DNA from: Diphasiastrum complanatum
Taxonomy: Eukaryota > Streptophyta > Lycopodiopsida > Lycopodiales > Lycopodiaceae
Length of the DNA: 64,000 nucleotides
Assembly: GCA_029204225.1 (NCBI GenBank)
Contig: CM055103.1
Location: 26,834,293-26,898,292 of the forward strand
Reading direction: 5' to 3'
A model generated the notes under the pieces. The model saw only the letters and a program-made list of their open reading frames with translations. It ran no database searches and was not told the DNA's origin. Made by a program: the position numbers and the translations under genes. Positions 35,545 through 47,196 of the stretch are shown in pieces (position 1 is the stretch's first letter; each line of letters begins with the position of its first letter).

Positions 35545-36842
35545 ATGACAACATTAGTATCCAAAAATGCATCCAACTTATAAAGTTTGCCAAGTCTAGT
35601 GCCCTTAGCCACTATCTTACCCTTCTTCTTGATGAAACATTCATTTGAAGCAAAGTCAACATTGAAATTATTGTCTACCATTTGGCCAACACTTAGTAGA
35701 TTCTTTGTTATTGTAGGAATGTACAAAACACCTTCTATGTTGATTTTTTTGGAAGATCCTAAGCAAAGGGGAATGCTACCAACTCCTTCAATCTTACAAG
35801 CTTCATCATTTGCTGTATAGATAGATTTTATAGGTCCATCATAAGATAAGAGAGAAGAGAAAAACTCCCTTTTACTAGTCATGTGTGAACTAGCACCCGA
35901 GTCAATCCACCAAGGATCTTCTCCTTTGAAGCTTGTTGAAGAAAATATGGACATCATGAGAGAGTCCTCATGTGAACTCTCCTCCTCCTCCTCTTTGCTC
36001 ATGTTGGCTTGGCTTTGATCTTGCTTCCTCTTGAAGCATTCCGAGGCATAATGCCCCATCTTGCTACAATAGTAGCACTTCACCTTTGATTTGTCCTTCT
36101 TGACTTTGGTGGTTGATGGAGATGCCTTTGAGGGTCTTTCTTGATCCTCAAGCTTTGTAGACTTCTTGAATGTTTATCCTTTGTCTTTGGACTTGCCTTT
36201 GCCTTTGGTGAAGAGAGCTTGGTCATCTCCACCTTGGATGGAAAGCCTATCCATCCTCTCTTGCATTTGGCTCCTTCTTGATTCCTCGGCCATGAGTGTG
36301 CCTTGGAGTTCTTCAAGTATGGGTAGCTTACCCATAATTGCATATCCCTAAACCAAATTGTCAAATTCAAAGCTTAGTCCATTCAATATGAGTTGAACAA
36401 GCTCTTCATCCTTGATAGGGTCACCTATAAAGGCTAGCTCTTTGTTCAATTCCTTTACTCTTAGGACAAAAGTATGTGCAATCTCTCCTTTCTTTTGATA
36501 GCTTCTATAGATTTGATTCTTCAAAGCTAAAATTCTAGTTTGGTTCTTGGATTCATAGACCTTTTGCAAAGTCTCCCAAGCATCTTGAGCTGAAGTGCAA
36601 TCTCCTACCTCTCTTAAGAGTTCATTTGCAACATTCATTTTTATGCAATGTAGTGCAACATTGCACCTCTTGATGTATTTGGCTTTTTCTTGAGGATGAA
36701 TAGGTTCATCCTCCTTACCATTTACAATTTCCATCAGATCTTGCATGATCATGATAGATTCCATTCTAACTTTCCATATGGAATAGTTAGTTTTGTTGAG
36801 CCTTTCATTAGTATCCAAAAGATATGCATTTATAGATGCCAT
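35460..36842 (-). pseudogene. Copia C gag, zinc knuckle and protease
   Basis: ATG at 36840-36842 starts a UBN2 gag (NERLNKTNYSIWKVRMES, ALHCIKMNVANELLREVGDC, DAWETLQKVYESKNQ, GDPIKDEELVQLILNGL). The same frame continues through two stops (36348 and about 36170) to an intact CCHC knuckle CYYCSKMGHYASEC near 36075, then the protease site WWIDSGASSHM and VLYIPTITKNLLSVGQM, ending in the LGKLYKLDAFLD segment. A frameshift near 35540 joins it to the integrase frame. Same gene order and close sequence to element A. Confidence 0.93.
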
Positions 36843-37641
36843 CTAGTCTCCTAATTAAGGACTTGACACAAATGAAGGTTACTTCTATTGATTTGATTGA
36901 AGGTCTACCTTATCCCACTTCTTAGGGACCTGAAAAGATCAGTAATAGACTTCCTATAAAGATCTAAGAATGATCTCTAACAAAATCAAATCATAGAATA
37001 CTAGAAACAATGCACTTGCTTGATTGAAGTAGACAATACAAGTAGAATTGCCCCTCTTTCTATAAAGAACATTAAAGCTTCCAAATGATCTGATCAAGAG
37101 TGAATTTCAGCAACCTAATATACTTCCAAAATCACTTGTAAAAGATCTAAATGGAACTTAATGAGGATGCAACACAATCTACTATCCAATCACAAGCAAA
37201 AAATGATCAAAATTGATGAAAAATTGATCTAATTTGGTGCATAAGTCAAGCAATGGTTGGACTGAACCTAAATCACTTTAGGAGGTGTCTACTACACCTT
37301 AGAACAGCCTTGAAGAGTCCCCAAAACTCTGATCTTCCCTCTCCTTGAATGCTAGAAAGCCTCCTCTATGAAATCACCTCCAAAACTCGCTTAGAAATCA
37401 ATGCTTCGAGCAAGCAAAACTTGCTATCTTGGTAATGTGAATTGAATTCAACTTTGCCTCTGGTTTTAGACACCTAAACACCTTCAAATGAAGTCACACA
37501 ACACCAATCTCCAATGTATTTGACTCACTTTGAGTTCTAGAATCAATACTAGATGCTAAGATCCAATCTACACAAGATTTAGATCAAAAATTGTGATCAA
37601 ATTGAATGAAAACCAAGGATTTAGCTCATTTCAGCCTTTAG
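36843..37641 (-). other. Untranslated leader of copia C
   Basis: About 800 bp between primer site and gag ATG, without a supported coding frame. It likely carries the packaging signal by analogy with other LTR elements. Confidence 0.7.
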
Positions 37642-37653
37642 GCTCTGATACCA
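37642..37653 (-). other. Primer binding site of copia C
   Basis: On the minus strand TGGTATCAGAGC, an exact Met-tRNA type site, follows the 5' LTR with no gap. Confidence 0.95.
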
Positions 37654-38335
37654 TGTAAAAATTACAACAAATAAGGATCCTAAAACACTTGAAATGATGA
37701 GGGAAACAATAGATTATGATTTCATAAGATTAGCACAAGTTGAACCATCAAAATCCATCAAAAATCTATGCTTGAACCTCACTAAATGGCCCAAATCCTT
37801 GAAGAAGGCTTCACACGTGTGAAAGTACGGCCTCCCACAGTCTGAGTACTGTACACCAGACCCACATTCAATCCTATAATCATTAGTAATCACAAGTACT
37901 CAAACAATTATGAACATAGAGAGCAATTGCACCATTATGAGAAAAAAAACATGAAATTGCTTGATTGATTTTGGTGAGATATCATCACCTATATATACAT
38001 GATCCATCACGGTTTTGGGCAGGTATGAGTAGCCCTAAACCTATCCCTAATGCTAATTTTGGTGGACCTTTCATCCCTACCAAGTTAGGGTTGGAATCTT
38101 GGAGATCCCTCAACAATGCAAAAATTACCAAAAATAGCTCCTATTTTTTCTCCCTTGTATCTAAGCATAATTTGGACTCATCCCAAAGGTTCTAACACTT
38201 AGGTCTACTTGAGAACATCCTTATGAATGGAATCCTATGCTATTTGGCACGTGTGACAAGCCACATCATGACCATCTAACTATTTACAAGTCATATGACC
38301 AAAACTAGTCAAGCTAGAATTGTGAATTTTTAACA
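37654..38335 (-). repeat. 5' LTR of copia C
   Basis: 682 bp partner of 32179-32860. The palindrome TTCACACGTGTGAA is at 37810-37823 and is unchanged between the two LTRs, although nearby bases have mutated. The target duplication CTATG follows at 38336-38340. Confidence 0.95.
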
Positions 38336-38340
38336 CTATG

Positions 38341-40910
38341 CCACAAAAACTCCAAGCCACTTGATGCTCTAATGTAGTATGGATGCTATGAGGAGGCCCA
38401 ATCATGACTTTTCTAATGATAGGGCAATGGCTTACAATCGTGCATTCTTTGCATGTCTTGATAGCAGTGGAGATTTATCCATCATGCTCAAGGCATTCAC
38501 AAGTCATCACCTAAGCTTGGTTTGGAGTCACAAAAATTGTGAGTGACTCATTTAAGTTTGACTTGTACAAATTACATGGACCAACTTCAACACATAATAT
38601 TGCCTTTGCAAGGCAAGGCCAATTACATCTTGGTTTATGTGCCCTCTTTCAAGAGAGTGGTTTAAACACAAAAGAAAGCATGAAAAATGAATGGCTTTTA
38701 TGGAAAAGGTTGGTACTTGAATAAAAAGTGTCCCATATGCCAAGCATAAGTTCTTTGATAGAAAAGCGTAACACTATTTATATTCCTATCATATGGCCAA
38801 CCTCAATGGTTTCAGACAATCTTTGATCATATTCATAATAATCTATCCAAGGGAATTGGCTAAGTTGGTGAACTTGGCATTCGACAGATAGCTTCCAGAT
38901 ACAAATAGCTCTTTGTCATTCGACAACCAAGGCTGCGTTAACTGATAATCTAAATCAATACTAACAATACTAACAATGTAATTAATGTTTCTTAAACAAA
39001 TTGCTCATATTTCTAAGTAATGGATAAAACTGCTAGGATTGATTTATTGCCACGTTTCATATTTCAGGTTGAAATTGTATATACAACACGCATTTCTTTG
39101 ATCAATTTATGATAGGTCCAAGTTTCAAAGAAATTGTTTCTTTGATTCTAGTACGTACGCTGTGTTTTTCGATATAACTGTACGAACAACCGAAATCTTA
39201 CACTTCTTTTAAACAATTGCTTTTTTTGATGAGCACATTTGAAAGGAGTACAATTGTTCTCCATCAAGACAAAGGATGAGTGCAACACAAGATTACACAA
39301 AGATCTTTCCTACGGACATCTTCAGGACTTACTCTAGAGACTAAAAAATTTGATTGGTTTAGGATTGCTACAAATCCATAAAAGGTCATATTGAGTTATT
39401 TTCCAAAACTGTGACAAGAGAAGACATATGTATGAAGCTAAAAGTTGTTGTAATTAGTCTTGCATTGTTGAAATTTATAGGCGGAAGCATTGGTGCATCT
39501 CGCAGGTGACAGTCGGCAGTCGATAAATTTTTGTACATGATTGTGCTCATCATGTAAATGTGCATAATGTACAACCGATATCTTGCACGTAGACTTATCG
39601 ACTGGTATTGCATGGCCATTATGGGTATTTTGATAAGTCCGGAGCAAGAAGTAACACCGGTAACACGTAGTCAATAAATTTGGGTTGACCTGCTGAATCT
39701 ATTCACTTCAATCTTCTACATTTCTAAACATAGATCTCTATTGTGCATAATCTGATTCATCAAATTAACCTGATGAATTTCCAATTGTTTGCAAACAGTC
39801 TGGTGAGGAAGGTTTTTATCCGTAGTCCCATATATATTTAGAGATTTGATTGGTTTAGGGTTGCTACAAATCCATGAAAGGTCTTATCAAGTTATTTATG
39901 GGACTAAGAATATAAACCTTCTTAATGACTAAGGATAAAATCCTAGTGATAACTTTTTTGCTGAATGTCAAACATATCTATTGAAAGATATTCTTGCAAC
40001 GGCCTCACCTTCAATTGCACACTCATTTGCACCTCTCAGAATCTTGAAGAAACCATTTTGAGGCAGGAAACATCTGATTAACTTTGTTATCGATAGCACA
40101 CAATTGACTATAGAGGGTACAGTGGTGGTATATAGCAGTTAAAGCACTCTTGTTGTTACACAGGCATACTTCCCATGTAGTGAAGCCCTAACCACTAGAA
40201 GCATTAATCCTAAATCATCATTAGCTCAAGCTTACTTTTCTTTCTTTCTCTCTGCTCTCATAAAGATTACCGAAAAAAGCAGATCCAATATTTGGCAAAT
40301 CCAGCAAACTTCAAGATAGCAATAAACATGTATTCATTCTAACATGGTCCACCAACCCTAACTTCATCTCTTTTTCTATACTCATCAACCTTGAAACAAC
40401 CTTGCTTGTTCTTCCATAATCAATATAGTTTAGAGTGACAACGAGACCACTATTCTCTACCCACATCCAAATATCAGCAATACATTTTAGAAAATCTACC
40501 ATCAATCTTGGGCGAATATTTGAAAATGTAAAATCTATCAATTACCAATCATGGAAAGTATTGGAATTGTTGATGGTAGCTATCAATTCAAGATTTATAT
40601 AGTCTACCGATGATCAATGAGTATCAAAGCAAAAGATTGAATAACCTCATTGGTTTGAAATAGTCAATGATTGATAATTTTGTTGTGCTTAGAACAACAT
40701 AGCAACAAAAACCCTTGGAAAGATAGAAGTACAATTAAGTGTGAGAGGAAAATATAATTTGTGTTGGAATGTGGCGATAAAAGCATTATAACTAATTTGC
40801 AAGCCACAACAAAATAAAACCCATTTACCTTGCCATGTATTCTTCTTCTTCTTCTTCTTATTTTGGAGCAGAGAAAATCGATCCATCCAGTTTATTTGGA
40901 GCATATACAA
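38341..40910. other. Intergenic DNA, one diverged duplication
   Basis: No gene supported. Segments at about 39350-39402 and 39851-39897 share TTTGATTGGTTTAGG(A/G)TTG and the following CTACAAATCCAT block. A (TTC)n tract lies at 40841-40858. Other open frames are short and unrecognised. Confidence 0.5.
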
Positions 40911-41177
40911 TGATCTAAAATGCAACAAAAAAATGCCTCCAGGGGTCCGGACCCCCGGAGGCATTTTTTTGTTGCATTTTAGATCATATTCTGCTGAAAA
41001 ACTAAAACAAAGAGTGCCTCCGGTCACGGCGGCGCAGACCCCGAAGGCAATTTTTTTTGTTGCATTTTTTATCATCTTCTGCTGAAAAACTGAAACAAAA
41101 AATGCTCAAAAACTTAAAGAAAAAATGCCTCCTAGGGTCCAGCGTTGGCGCTGGAACCCCGGAGGCATTTTTTCTTT
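40911..41177. repeat. Cluster of three GC-centred long hairpins
   Basis: Hairpin 1 (40911-40986) is a 76 bp near-perfect palindrome: 30 bp arms (from TGATCTAAAATGCAAC to ATGCCTCC and complement), one A/C mismatch, then 7 bp meeting with no loop at 40948/40949. Hairpin 2 (41015-41049) is shorter and imperfect, TGCCTCCGG paired with CCGAAGGCA. Hairpin 3 (41116-41177) has 17 bp arms AAAGAAAAAATGCCTCC and an inner CCAGCG/CGCTGG stem with a 4 bp loop. Spacers share CTTCTGCTGAAAAACT or the one-base variant CATTCTGCTGAAAAACT-like block, so the set looks like tandem units of about 90 bp. No target duplication or coding capacity was seen. Confidence 0.9.
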
Positions 41178-42170
41178 GTATGTTTCGATGCTCAGGTAAT
41201 ATTTATTAAGCTTGTGGTAAATGCTCTCTTCACCATCGTGACTGTCATAGCCTTCATGCATGGTTAAAATCTGCTCCACGGCTGCTCTAGCCGCCAACTA
41301 TAACTCGATCCCACTCTGAAGCTCCCTTCCTAGACTTCCATGCCCATTTCAACAAATGAAATCAGGGAAGGAGCGTTCTGATTGCCATCGTCCATCTCTG
41401 CAACAGATTTCAACGGTCCACAAGAAATTCTTTGCAGGTTATCAGAGTGGAAGAATTATGGCATAACGGGTTGATCGACGTGTCCCATCTTGAGCCTCCA
41501 TCGCTGGCTGAAAAACGATTAACTACCTCTTCAACTGCTCGCACTTCCTTCTGGATTCGCCCTTATCAACAATCTATGTTTCAATCAACTCACCTGTACA
41601 CAGAATAGGTGATTAAACATGCCTTGGAACTTCTGGAATTCATTACAGATGCGCGTTTCTAGAACCACGGTACTGGAAAACATTCCTGCAACAATTCCAG
41701 AAGGCAGAGATTGAAATGACCAGCGATAAATACCGGCAGAGTACTGGCAAGTTCCCAGGACTTCTCTTAAAGAACAGCACTCCTCCTCCTGAAGGGCACA
41801 AGTGCGAGCTTGAACAGGTAAAAACATGGATTCTAGAATTTATTCACCACAGAAAACTTTTGAGGAAATCCCATGCATGCACAAGTATTTCCAAACTGCA
41901 AAAGCCACTGTCCATGCTTCCCTCGCTACTTGCCAGACGTTCATGCTCCCCTCATTATGGATGATGCAACCATCCCTTATAAAAATGTTGACCAAAGATA
42001 ACGACAGTGGCTTTGTGATGCTTGCTCGATGTAGACTTCCTCCTTTACAACTTTCAAACCCTAAACTTGAAGAGTCCCTCACCCTTGCAATGGGTAGGAT
42101 TTATCGTCCTAATGCTCAAATGACTTACCAATTTGATCTTTAGTCATCCAAATAGCTGAATATTGTTAAT
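41178..42170. other. Unassigned region with short open frames
   Basis: The + strand carries overlapping open frames (41716-41964 and 41826-42143) that look somewhat coding, with Pro/Leu-rich segments, but no family is recognised. Nothing else is supported. Confidence 0.3.
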
Positions 42171-42175
42171 AATCA

Positions 42176-42690
42176 ATGACATGGACGTTTGATATTGACA
42201 CTAATCAAAAAATTGGGTTTGCATTTTTCAACATAATTTGTGCTTGCGCCAACATTGCCGAAATTGAAAAGAGAAAAACATTGTGCACTCTGATTATTAG
42301 CGTCAATCATGAGAGGGTGGATTGTTCTACAAAGATAGATTTATCAGTTGCAAAGCTTGATGTTATTACCACAGTGCATCCTATATTTTCCAATACAATT
42401 AGCCAAATCGAATTTCAAATATTAACGTGTCTCAAGGAAATTCCTGCAGTTGACACTGCCTTCTTTGATGAGCTAGGAAAGACAATTTTTTGATGAGTTG
42501 GACGAAGCAACGCACAAATTTTGAAGAAAGGCAAGGGCAAAAAGACAAGGGCAAAGGAAAGGATACAAATTCTTTGAAGTTCAAGGATATAAAGGATAGA
42601 GTTTGCATTAATTGCAAGAAATCGAGTGATCTTTACAAGGATCGTCCAAGCCAAAAAAAAAAAATCAGTTTCTAGTACCATGCTAAGATG
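42176..42690 (+). other. Short unrecognised ORF
   Basis: ATG 42176 opens 105 codons ending near 42493; a second frame of 61 codons rich in Lys and Gly follows (42490-42675) with an isolated CINC pair. They could be parts of a decayed element or chance. No domain, signal peptide or homolog is recognised. Confidence 0.2.
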
Positions 42691-42699
42691 TAAATTTTA

Positions 42700-43640
42700 G
42701 AAATTGAAAATTATTGATTGATGATTGTTCATGTGAATGATATAGTTTTTCATTTATTCAGACTTTAATTAATCTTCAATGCAAGTGCAAGTGATAACTT
42801 GATATTTCGATATGGCTTCATCAATGAGGGATTTATTAGATGAAATGAAAAAAGGATTTTTTTTCTAAAAGGTAAAGATGTTAATCCAGATTTAATTTGT
42901 TGTTTTCCTTGCTCCTCTTTTTATCTGTTCCCTCACTTTTTGATAATTTTTTCTTTCAATGTTTGGGTTGGAATCCCTCCTAAGTCAAATGATTTTAGTT
43001 CTTTGGTTTCAACAAATGAAAAATATTACTTTTATTTGGTAGTCAATTATAATATTGGCTCTACCTTTCTTCTCCACCAAATAGAGCTCACAATTTTAAT
43101 GGTCTATGTTGGAATCTTCTGTACTGCACTCCATAGCATAGGAGGGCAATACATCATTATCTAGTTCATTTTCTTGTATCTTTGCTTATTTTTCTTCCAT
43201 TTAACAAACACCTATGTTGTACAATATATGACTACCTTCTTAACATTGTCAAGCTAGGTTTTGTTGTTATTAGCAAAAGTGCAATGGTAAAGACAGGTGT
43301 TAGAAACATTAGATTAGCGATCTAATAGCATTCGATTGAAAACACTTTATAAGCTATAGCATTTGAACTAAATTCAATAGGCTGAAACTTGACATATTTG
43401 CTCCTCTTTACTGAATCCTTTCCAGATTCTGATCACAACAAAACTTATGTGAAAATGGACAAGTATAATCAGCTATGCAAAACCTATATTTTTGGTGCAT
43501 AATCCAGATTTTATGTTGCAAGTCAAAATCACCGACTGTGGACTGTGCAATGCACCATAACCACTCTCACTTTCTCCAATGGAGCTCAAAGATAATGCAA
43601 GTTAAAATAGCAATGATCAACTTATATAGTGCTTTCTAAT
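42700..43640. other. Intergenic DNA, nothing recognised
   Basis: AT-rich sequence without supported coding frames, RNA genes or repeats. Confidence 0.5.
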
Positions 43641-43852
43641 TTAGACAGTACCACGTGTGCCCAGTTCTAGAATAATTGGGCCGTCTTTCTTTTATGAGCC
43701 CTTTGAGTGCTCTTAGGCAATTTTATCTTTGTACTTGTTAATCAGTATGAATATGCAGTGTGGGAGAGCAATTATGTCTTGTCTTGTCTTGTTGCACTTA
43801 ACGTTGTGCTATGGTAATTGATTCGGTCAGGTTTTAAATCATATTCTCAACT
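43641..43852 (+). repeat. Possible 5' LTR end upstream of element D
   Basis: This segment ends exactly where a Met-tRNA primer site begins, so it should be the end of an LTR. It includes a short TCTTG repeat near 43781. It does not match the 3' LTR of D at 46920 onward, so either D lost the matching part or this LTR belongs to another element. Confidence 0.35.
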
Positions 43853-43864
43853 TGGTATCAGAGC
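43853..43864 (+). other. Primer binding site, Met-tRNA type
   Basis: An exact TGGTATCAGAGC. The next recognisable coding sequence downstream is the copia gag at about 45.03 kb, leaving a 1.17 kb leader. Confidence 0.8.
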
Positions 43865-45029
43865 CCTTGGCGGCTACAATCATCGGACAAGGACGAAGAG
43901 CTGCGAATTCACGATGCTTTGCTTGATGGGTAGCACAAATTGAGTTGTGGAAATTCGAAGAATTTGCTTAGAACTATATTGTGGACAAAGAATTGTTGGC
44001 TGAATTGGAACAGAAGCTAAACCGAAGTCCAAAATTGTGTAGGAAGGTTGCTTGGCATTTGTGATTGGCATAAATCCAATTGGATACCGTTTGAAGAACG
44101 ATTTGAAGCAAAAGATAGGTTACTGTAGGGCAACCTCAGTGGGATAGATAGCTACAAAAAGTATCTTTGAAAGAGATTGAATAAAGTCCAATTAATGCTC
44201 ATCTTTCCTCTCCTGAATGGCCGTGAGCAACCGCGCGCCATCAAGAGAGCTGAATCGATGTTTGTAGATCAGCCATAGCTCTTTGTTTGAAAGCTTGCAA
44301 GTGAATTGGTCGTGAAGGAAAGGACAAAGTCTCACGGGTCTGCTTGCGCGTGGAGAAGGAGCTCTCTCTCTATGTATCTAGGGTTCCAGCGGACCTAAGA
44401 TCGTGGATCAATGCACAGATGCTGAAAGGGCCGTCGGATCACACTTTGGAAGGATCGATGGTTGAGGCTTAGCCTCCAGAATAAAGCCTGGATCGTAGAT
44501 ATCAAGCAACCATTGGACTGCCTTGGGTCCATTTTAACCTTCAATTGCAAGGAATTGAAGTAAACTTGGGCCTTCAACTTCTTTAAAATTTTTCAATTTG
44601 AAATAGGAGTTGGGACCTGACTTTTATGAAGAGTGAAGTCTTCTCAAGATGAAAAGATAGTTCAAAAACTGAAAGTGCCTCTATTTTCACCTCCTTTAGC
44701 CTATTTTGGTCAAACGAAAAGCTACAACCTCCAAACGAAGGGCACCCTGACTGTACCTGCAAGTATGGTACATCAAAACAGAGTGAATGCCGTGGAGAAA
44801 GTGTTCAGAGTGCGCCAAAAGTGATTTCACCATTCCATTGGGCACGTAGTTGGGAGTTGGTGACAAGGAGCATTTCGGAAGGCGACACCGATTTGGCTTT
44901 CATGGCGGAAAAGCGGCGGGTGGCCTGGTAAGTAGAAGATTGCATGTCATTATTTTTTATTTCTGACATCACGATTGGCCTCGGCGTACAGTTTATAGCC
45001 TATAAGTGTAGTTTCAAGCAGTTTGAAAA
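43865..45029 (+). other. Leader between primer site and gag of element D
   Basis: No supported coding frame in 1.17 kb. Length and position suit an untranslated retroelement leader, but part could be inserted sequence. Confidence 0.4.
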
Positions 45030-45600
45030 TTGCAAACATCAATGAGGCAATTTTGGGCGATGCCAGCAAACTTGATGGGGCTTCTAATTACAACATCTAG
45101 AAATTCAACATGAAGAGCATTTTGATGGAGAAGGAGTTATGGGACAATGTTGCAAGTACTGAAGTTTGGCCTAATACTACTCCAGGTGATATGAGGGCCT
45201 TTGACAAGAAGGCGTAGAGAGCATTGTCCTTGATCAATCTTTCAGTGAAAGACCATGTGATCACCCACATAAATGATGCCACGACAGCTAGGGGGAGCTT
45301 GGGAAGCTCTTAGAACGCAATTCCAAACTTGCAATCCAGCTCGAGCCATGTTCTTGAAGTTGAGATTGAACACAATCGAAATGGAAGAAGGCGAATTGGT
45401 GGGATCTTTCTTCACCAGGATAAAAGAGCTGAGAGATCAACTCGTGGCAATTGGAGAACCAATTAGGGACGTTGAATTGGTACATACCACTATGAGTAGT
45501 GTTTCGGAAGGCCTACAAATGTTTGTAAGCAGCTTTGCTTCAAGGGAGAGATTGCCTACTTTTGAAGACTTGCATGGGATCATGTTGAAGAAACCAAGAT
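45030..45600 (+). pseudogene. Copia D gag
   Basis: From about 45030 the reading holds KLDGASNYNI, a stop where Trp is expected, KFNMKSILMEKELWDNV, then after a frame change AWEALRTQFQTCNPARAMFL, KLRLNTIEMEEGELVGSFF and RIKELRDQLVAIGEPIRD (open frame 45273-45635). This is the UBN2 gag fold, diverged from A and C. It runs directly into an LTR-end fragment at about 45587, so gag's C-terminus, zinc knuckle, protease and integrase are missing. Confidence 0.85.
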
Positions 45601-45649
45601 TTTCTATCTTTCAAAGCCTTAGTATTTTTCCTTAGTTTTTCCTTTCAGC
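45587..45649 (+). repeat. LTR-terminus fragment at the gag/RT junction
   Basis: About 60 bp beginning TGAAGAAACCAAGATTTTC match the start of the 3' LTR of D at 46920 with few differences. It sits exactly between gag and the truncated reverse transcriptase. Gag and LTR share TGAAGAAACCAA at the join. Confidence 0.85.
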
Positions 45650-46919
45650 GTACAGTCTCAAGATCCACATAATGGATGAAAAGACCACCTTCCTACACGA
45701 CGAGTTGAATGAAGAGGTCTATATGGACCAACCACCAGGATTCATCTGCTCATGCTTTGCAAACTACGTCTGCCAAATGCAAAGAAGCATATACGGACTG
45801 AAACAGTCTGTCAAATATTGGTATAAGAAGAAGGATCACACTCTCAGAAGCTTAGAATTTTAACCATTGACGGCCGGCTACAATATTTATACAAAGGTCA
45901 CATATGGGAAAATCATAATCATAGCAGTCTACGTGGATGACACTTTGATCCTGTCCAGAAGCGACGAGCTGATTGCTCAGGTGAAGCATGATATTTCACA
46001 ACATTTTGAAATATCAGACCTAGGGGAAGCAAGATGCTACCTAGGATTGTAGGTTGATAGAGATCTTGATGAAGGGAAGCTGTATCTTCACCAGCAGTCA
46101 AGATACATCCAGAAAATCATTGATGATTTTCAAATGACAGATTGCAAGGGAGCTAATACGCCGATGGTAGCTAGAACAATTCTGACAAGCAAGACTGCCC
46201 ACAGAATGCAGAAGAGTAGGAAGCCATGCAGAACGTGCCCTACAGGAGGTTAATCGGATCACTCATATACTTGGCAGACAATACACGCCTTGACATTGCT
46301 TATGCAGTTTTCAAAATGAGCCAGTTTAATATCAATCTAGGCCCTATGCACTGGAAGATAGCTAAGAGAATTTTGCAATACCTTCAACAGACGAAGGATT
46401 ATGGGTTGTGCTTCTCTCAGCATGAAGGATTCCAGATCAAATCCTACAGCGATGCAAGTTGGGCATCCCTAAAGGATGACTGCAAGAACGTCTCAGGAGG
46501 ATGCACAATAGCAGTCAGTGCAGCTATGATATGGATCAGCAAGAAGCAGACCGTGACTGCGCAATCATCCTAGGAAGCAAAGTATGTTTGCAGCAGCCAA
46601 GATGGTGAACGAGCTTACATGGCTCAAGAAGTTCCTTGACGGACTGGGAGAAAACTCCAATGAGCCGCTGGTACTATTCATGGATTATACATTTGCCATT
46701 CATCTGACGAAGGATCCAATGTTTCATTCCAGGACAAAACACATTGCTATCAGATATCATCTGATAAGAGATTTGGTTGAGAAAGACTGGATGAGGACCG
46801 AGTTTATTCCAACAAAGTAGATGGTGGCTGATATCTTCATGAAGCCTCTTGACAAGGCAATTTTTTGAGAAGCAGCATGCAAGCTTAGGAATAAAAAAAA
46901 TACCAGCTTTGAGAGGGAG
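45650..46919 (+). pseudogene. Copia D reverse transcriptase C-terminus and RNase H
   Basis: Picks up inside reverse transcriptase: KTTFLHDELNEEVYMDQPPGF, SIYGLKQSVKYWY, a stop, then IIIAVYVDDTLILSRS with intact Asp-Asp, DLGEARCYLGL, a stop, then RRLIGSLIYLADNTRLDIAY, RNase H with SYSDASWASLKDD, a stop at SS-AEY (the Glu/Ala region), KMVNELTWLKKFL, DPMFHSRTKHIAIRYH and VADIFMKPL. The fingers domain is deleted. The 3' end carries a purine-rich GAGAGGGAGC directly before the LTR. Confidence 0.9.
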
Positions 46920-47196
46920 CTGAAGAAACCAAAAGTTTCTATCTTTTAAAGCCTTAGCATTTTTCCTTAGTTTTTCCTTTGCTGTTTTTAGTGACTATGC
47001 ATTTTGAACTATGTTTTGCACAATCTGCATTTTTTAATTGTTTTGTTGCACAATTCGCATTTTTAGGTCATGGGAAAAATTCATCCCTAGGTCTAAAACA
47101 CTTAGAAAATAACTCTGGGAACTTTTCCCGACACAGTCGTATTTTTCGTATTTTTGCAAAAAAGACGACTATTTCTAAAATGCCTTATACAGGTTT
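46909..47196 (+). repeat. Polypurine tract and start of 3' LTR of element D
   Basis: GAGAGGGAGC is followed at 46920 by TGAAGAAACC. The LTR start is confirmed by its second copy at 45587. The far end was not identified; it may lie anywhere up to about 48163. Confidence 0.6.

Larger units (their letters stand above)
32179..38335 (-). mobile_element. Ty1/copia LTR retrotransposon C, complete with target duplication
   Basis: 6157 bp. Two 682 bp LTRs (32179-32860 and 37654-38335) begin TGTTAAAAATT and end TTTTTACA in the sense (minus) direction. Primer site at 37642-37653, purine tract at 32861-32871. The flanking CTATG at 32174-32178 and 38336-38340 is a perfect target duplication, which fixes both ends. 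I count about 13 substitutions between the LTRs (about 1.9%). The polyprotein keeps all domains and is broken by about four stops and one frameshift, so it is a recently dead or non-autonomous copy. Confidence 0.97.

Noticed and set aside
40921-41177. Rho-independent bacterial terminators
   Set aside because: GC hairpins followed by T runs look like terminators, but everything around is plant nuclear DNA, and A tracts also lie on the other side.
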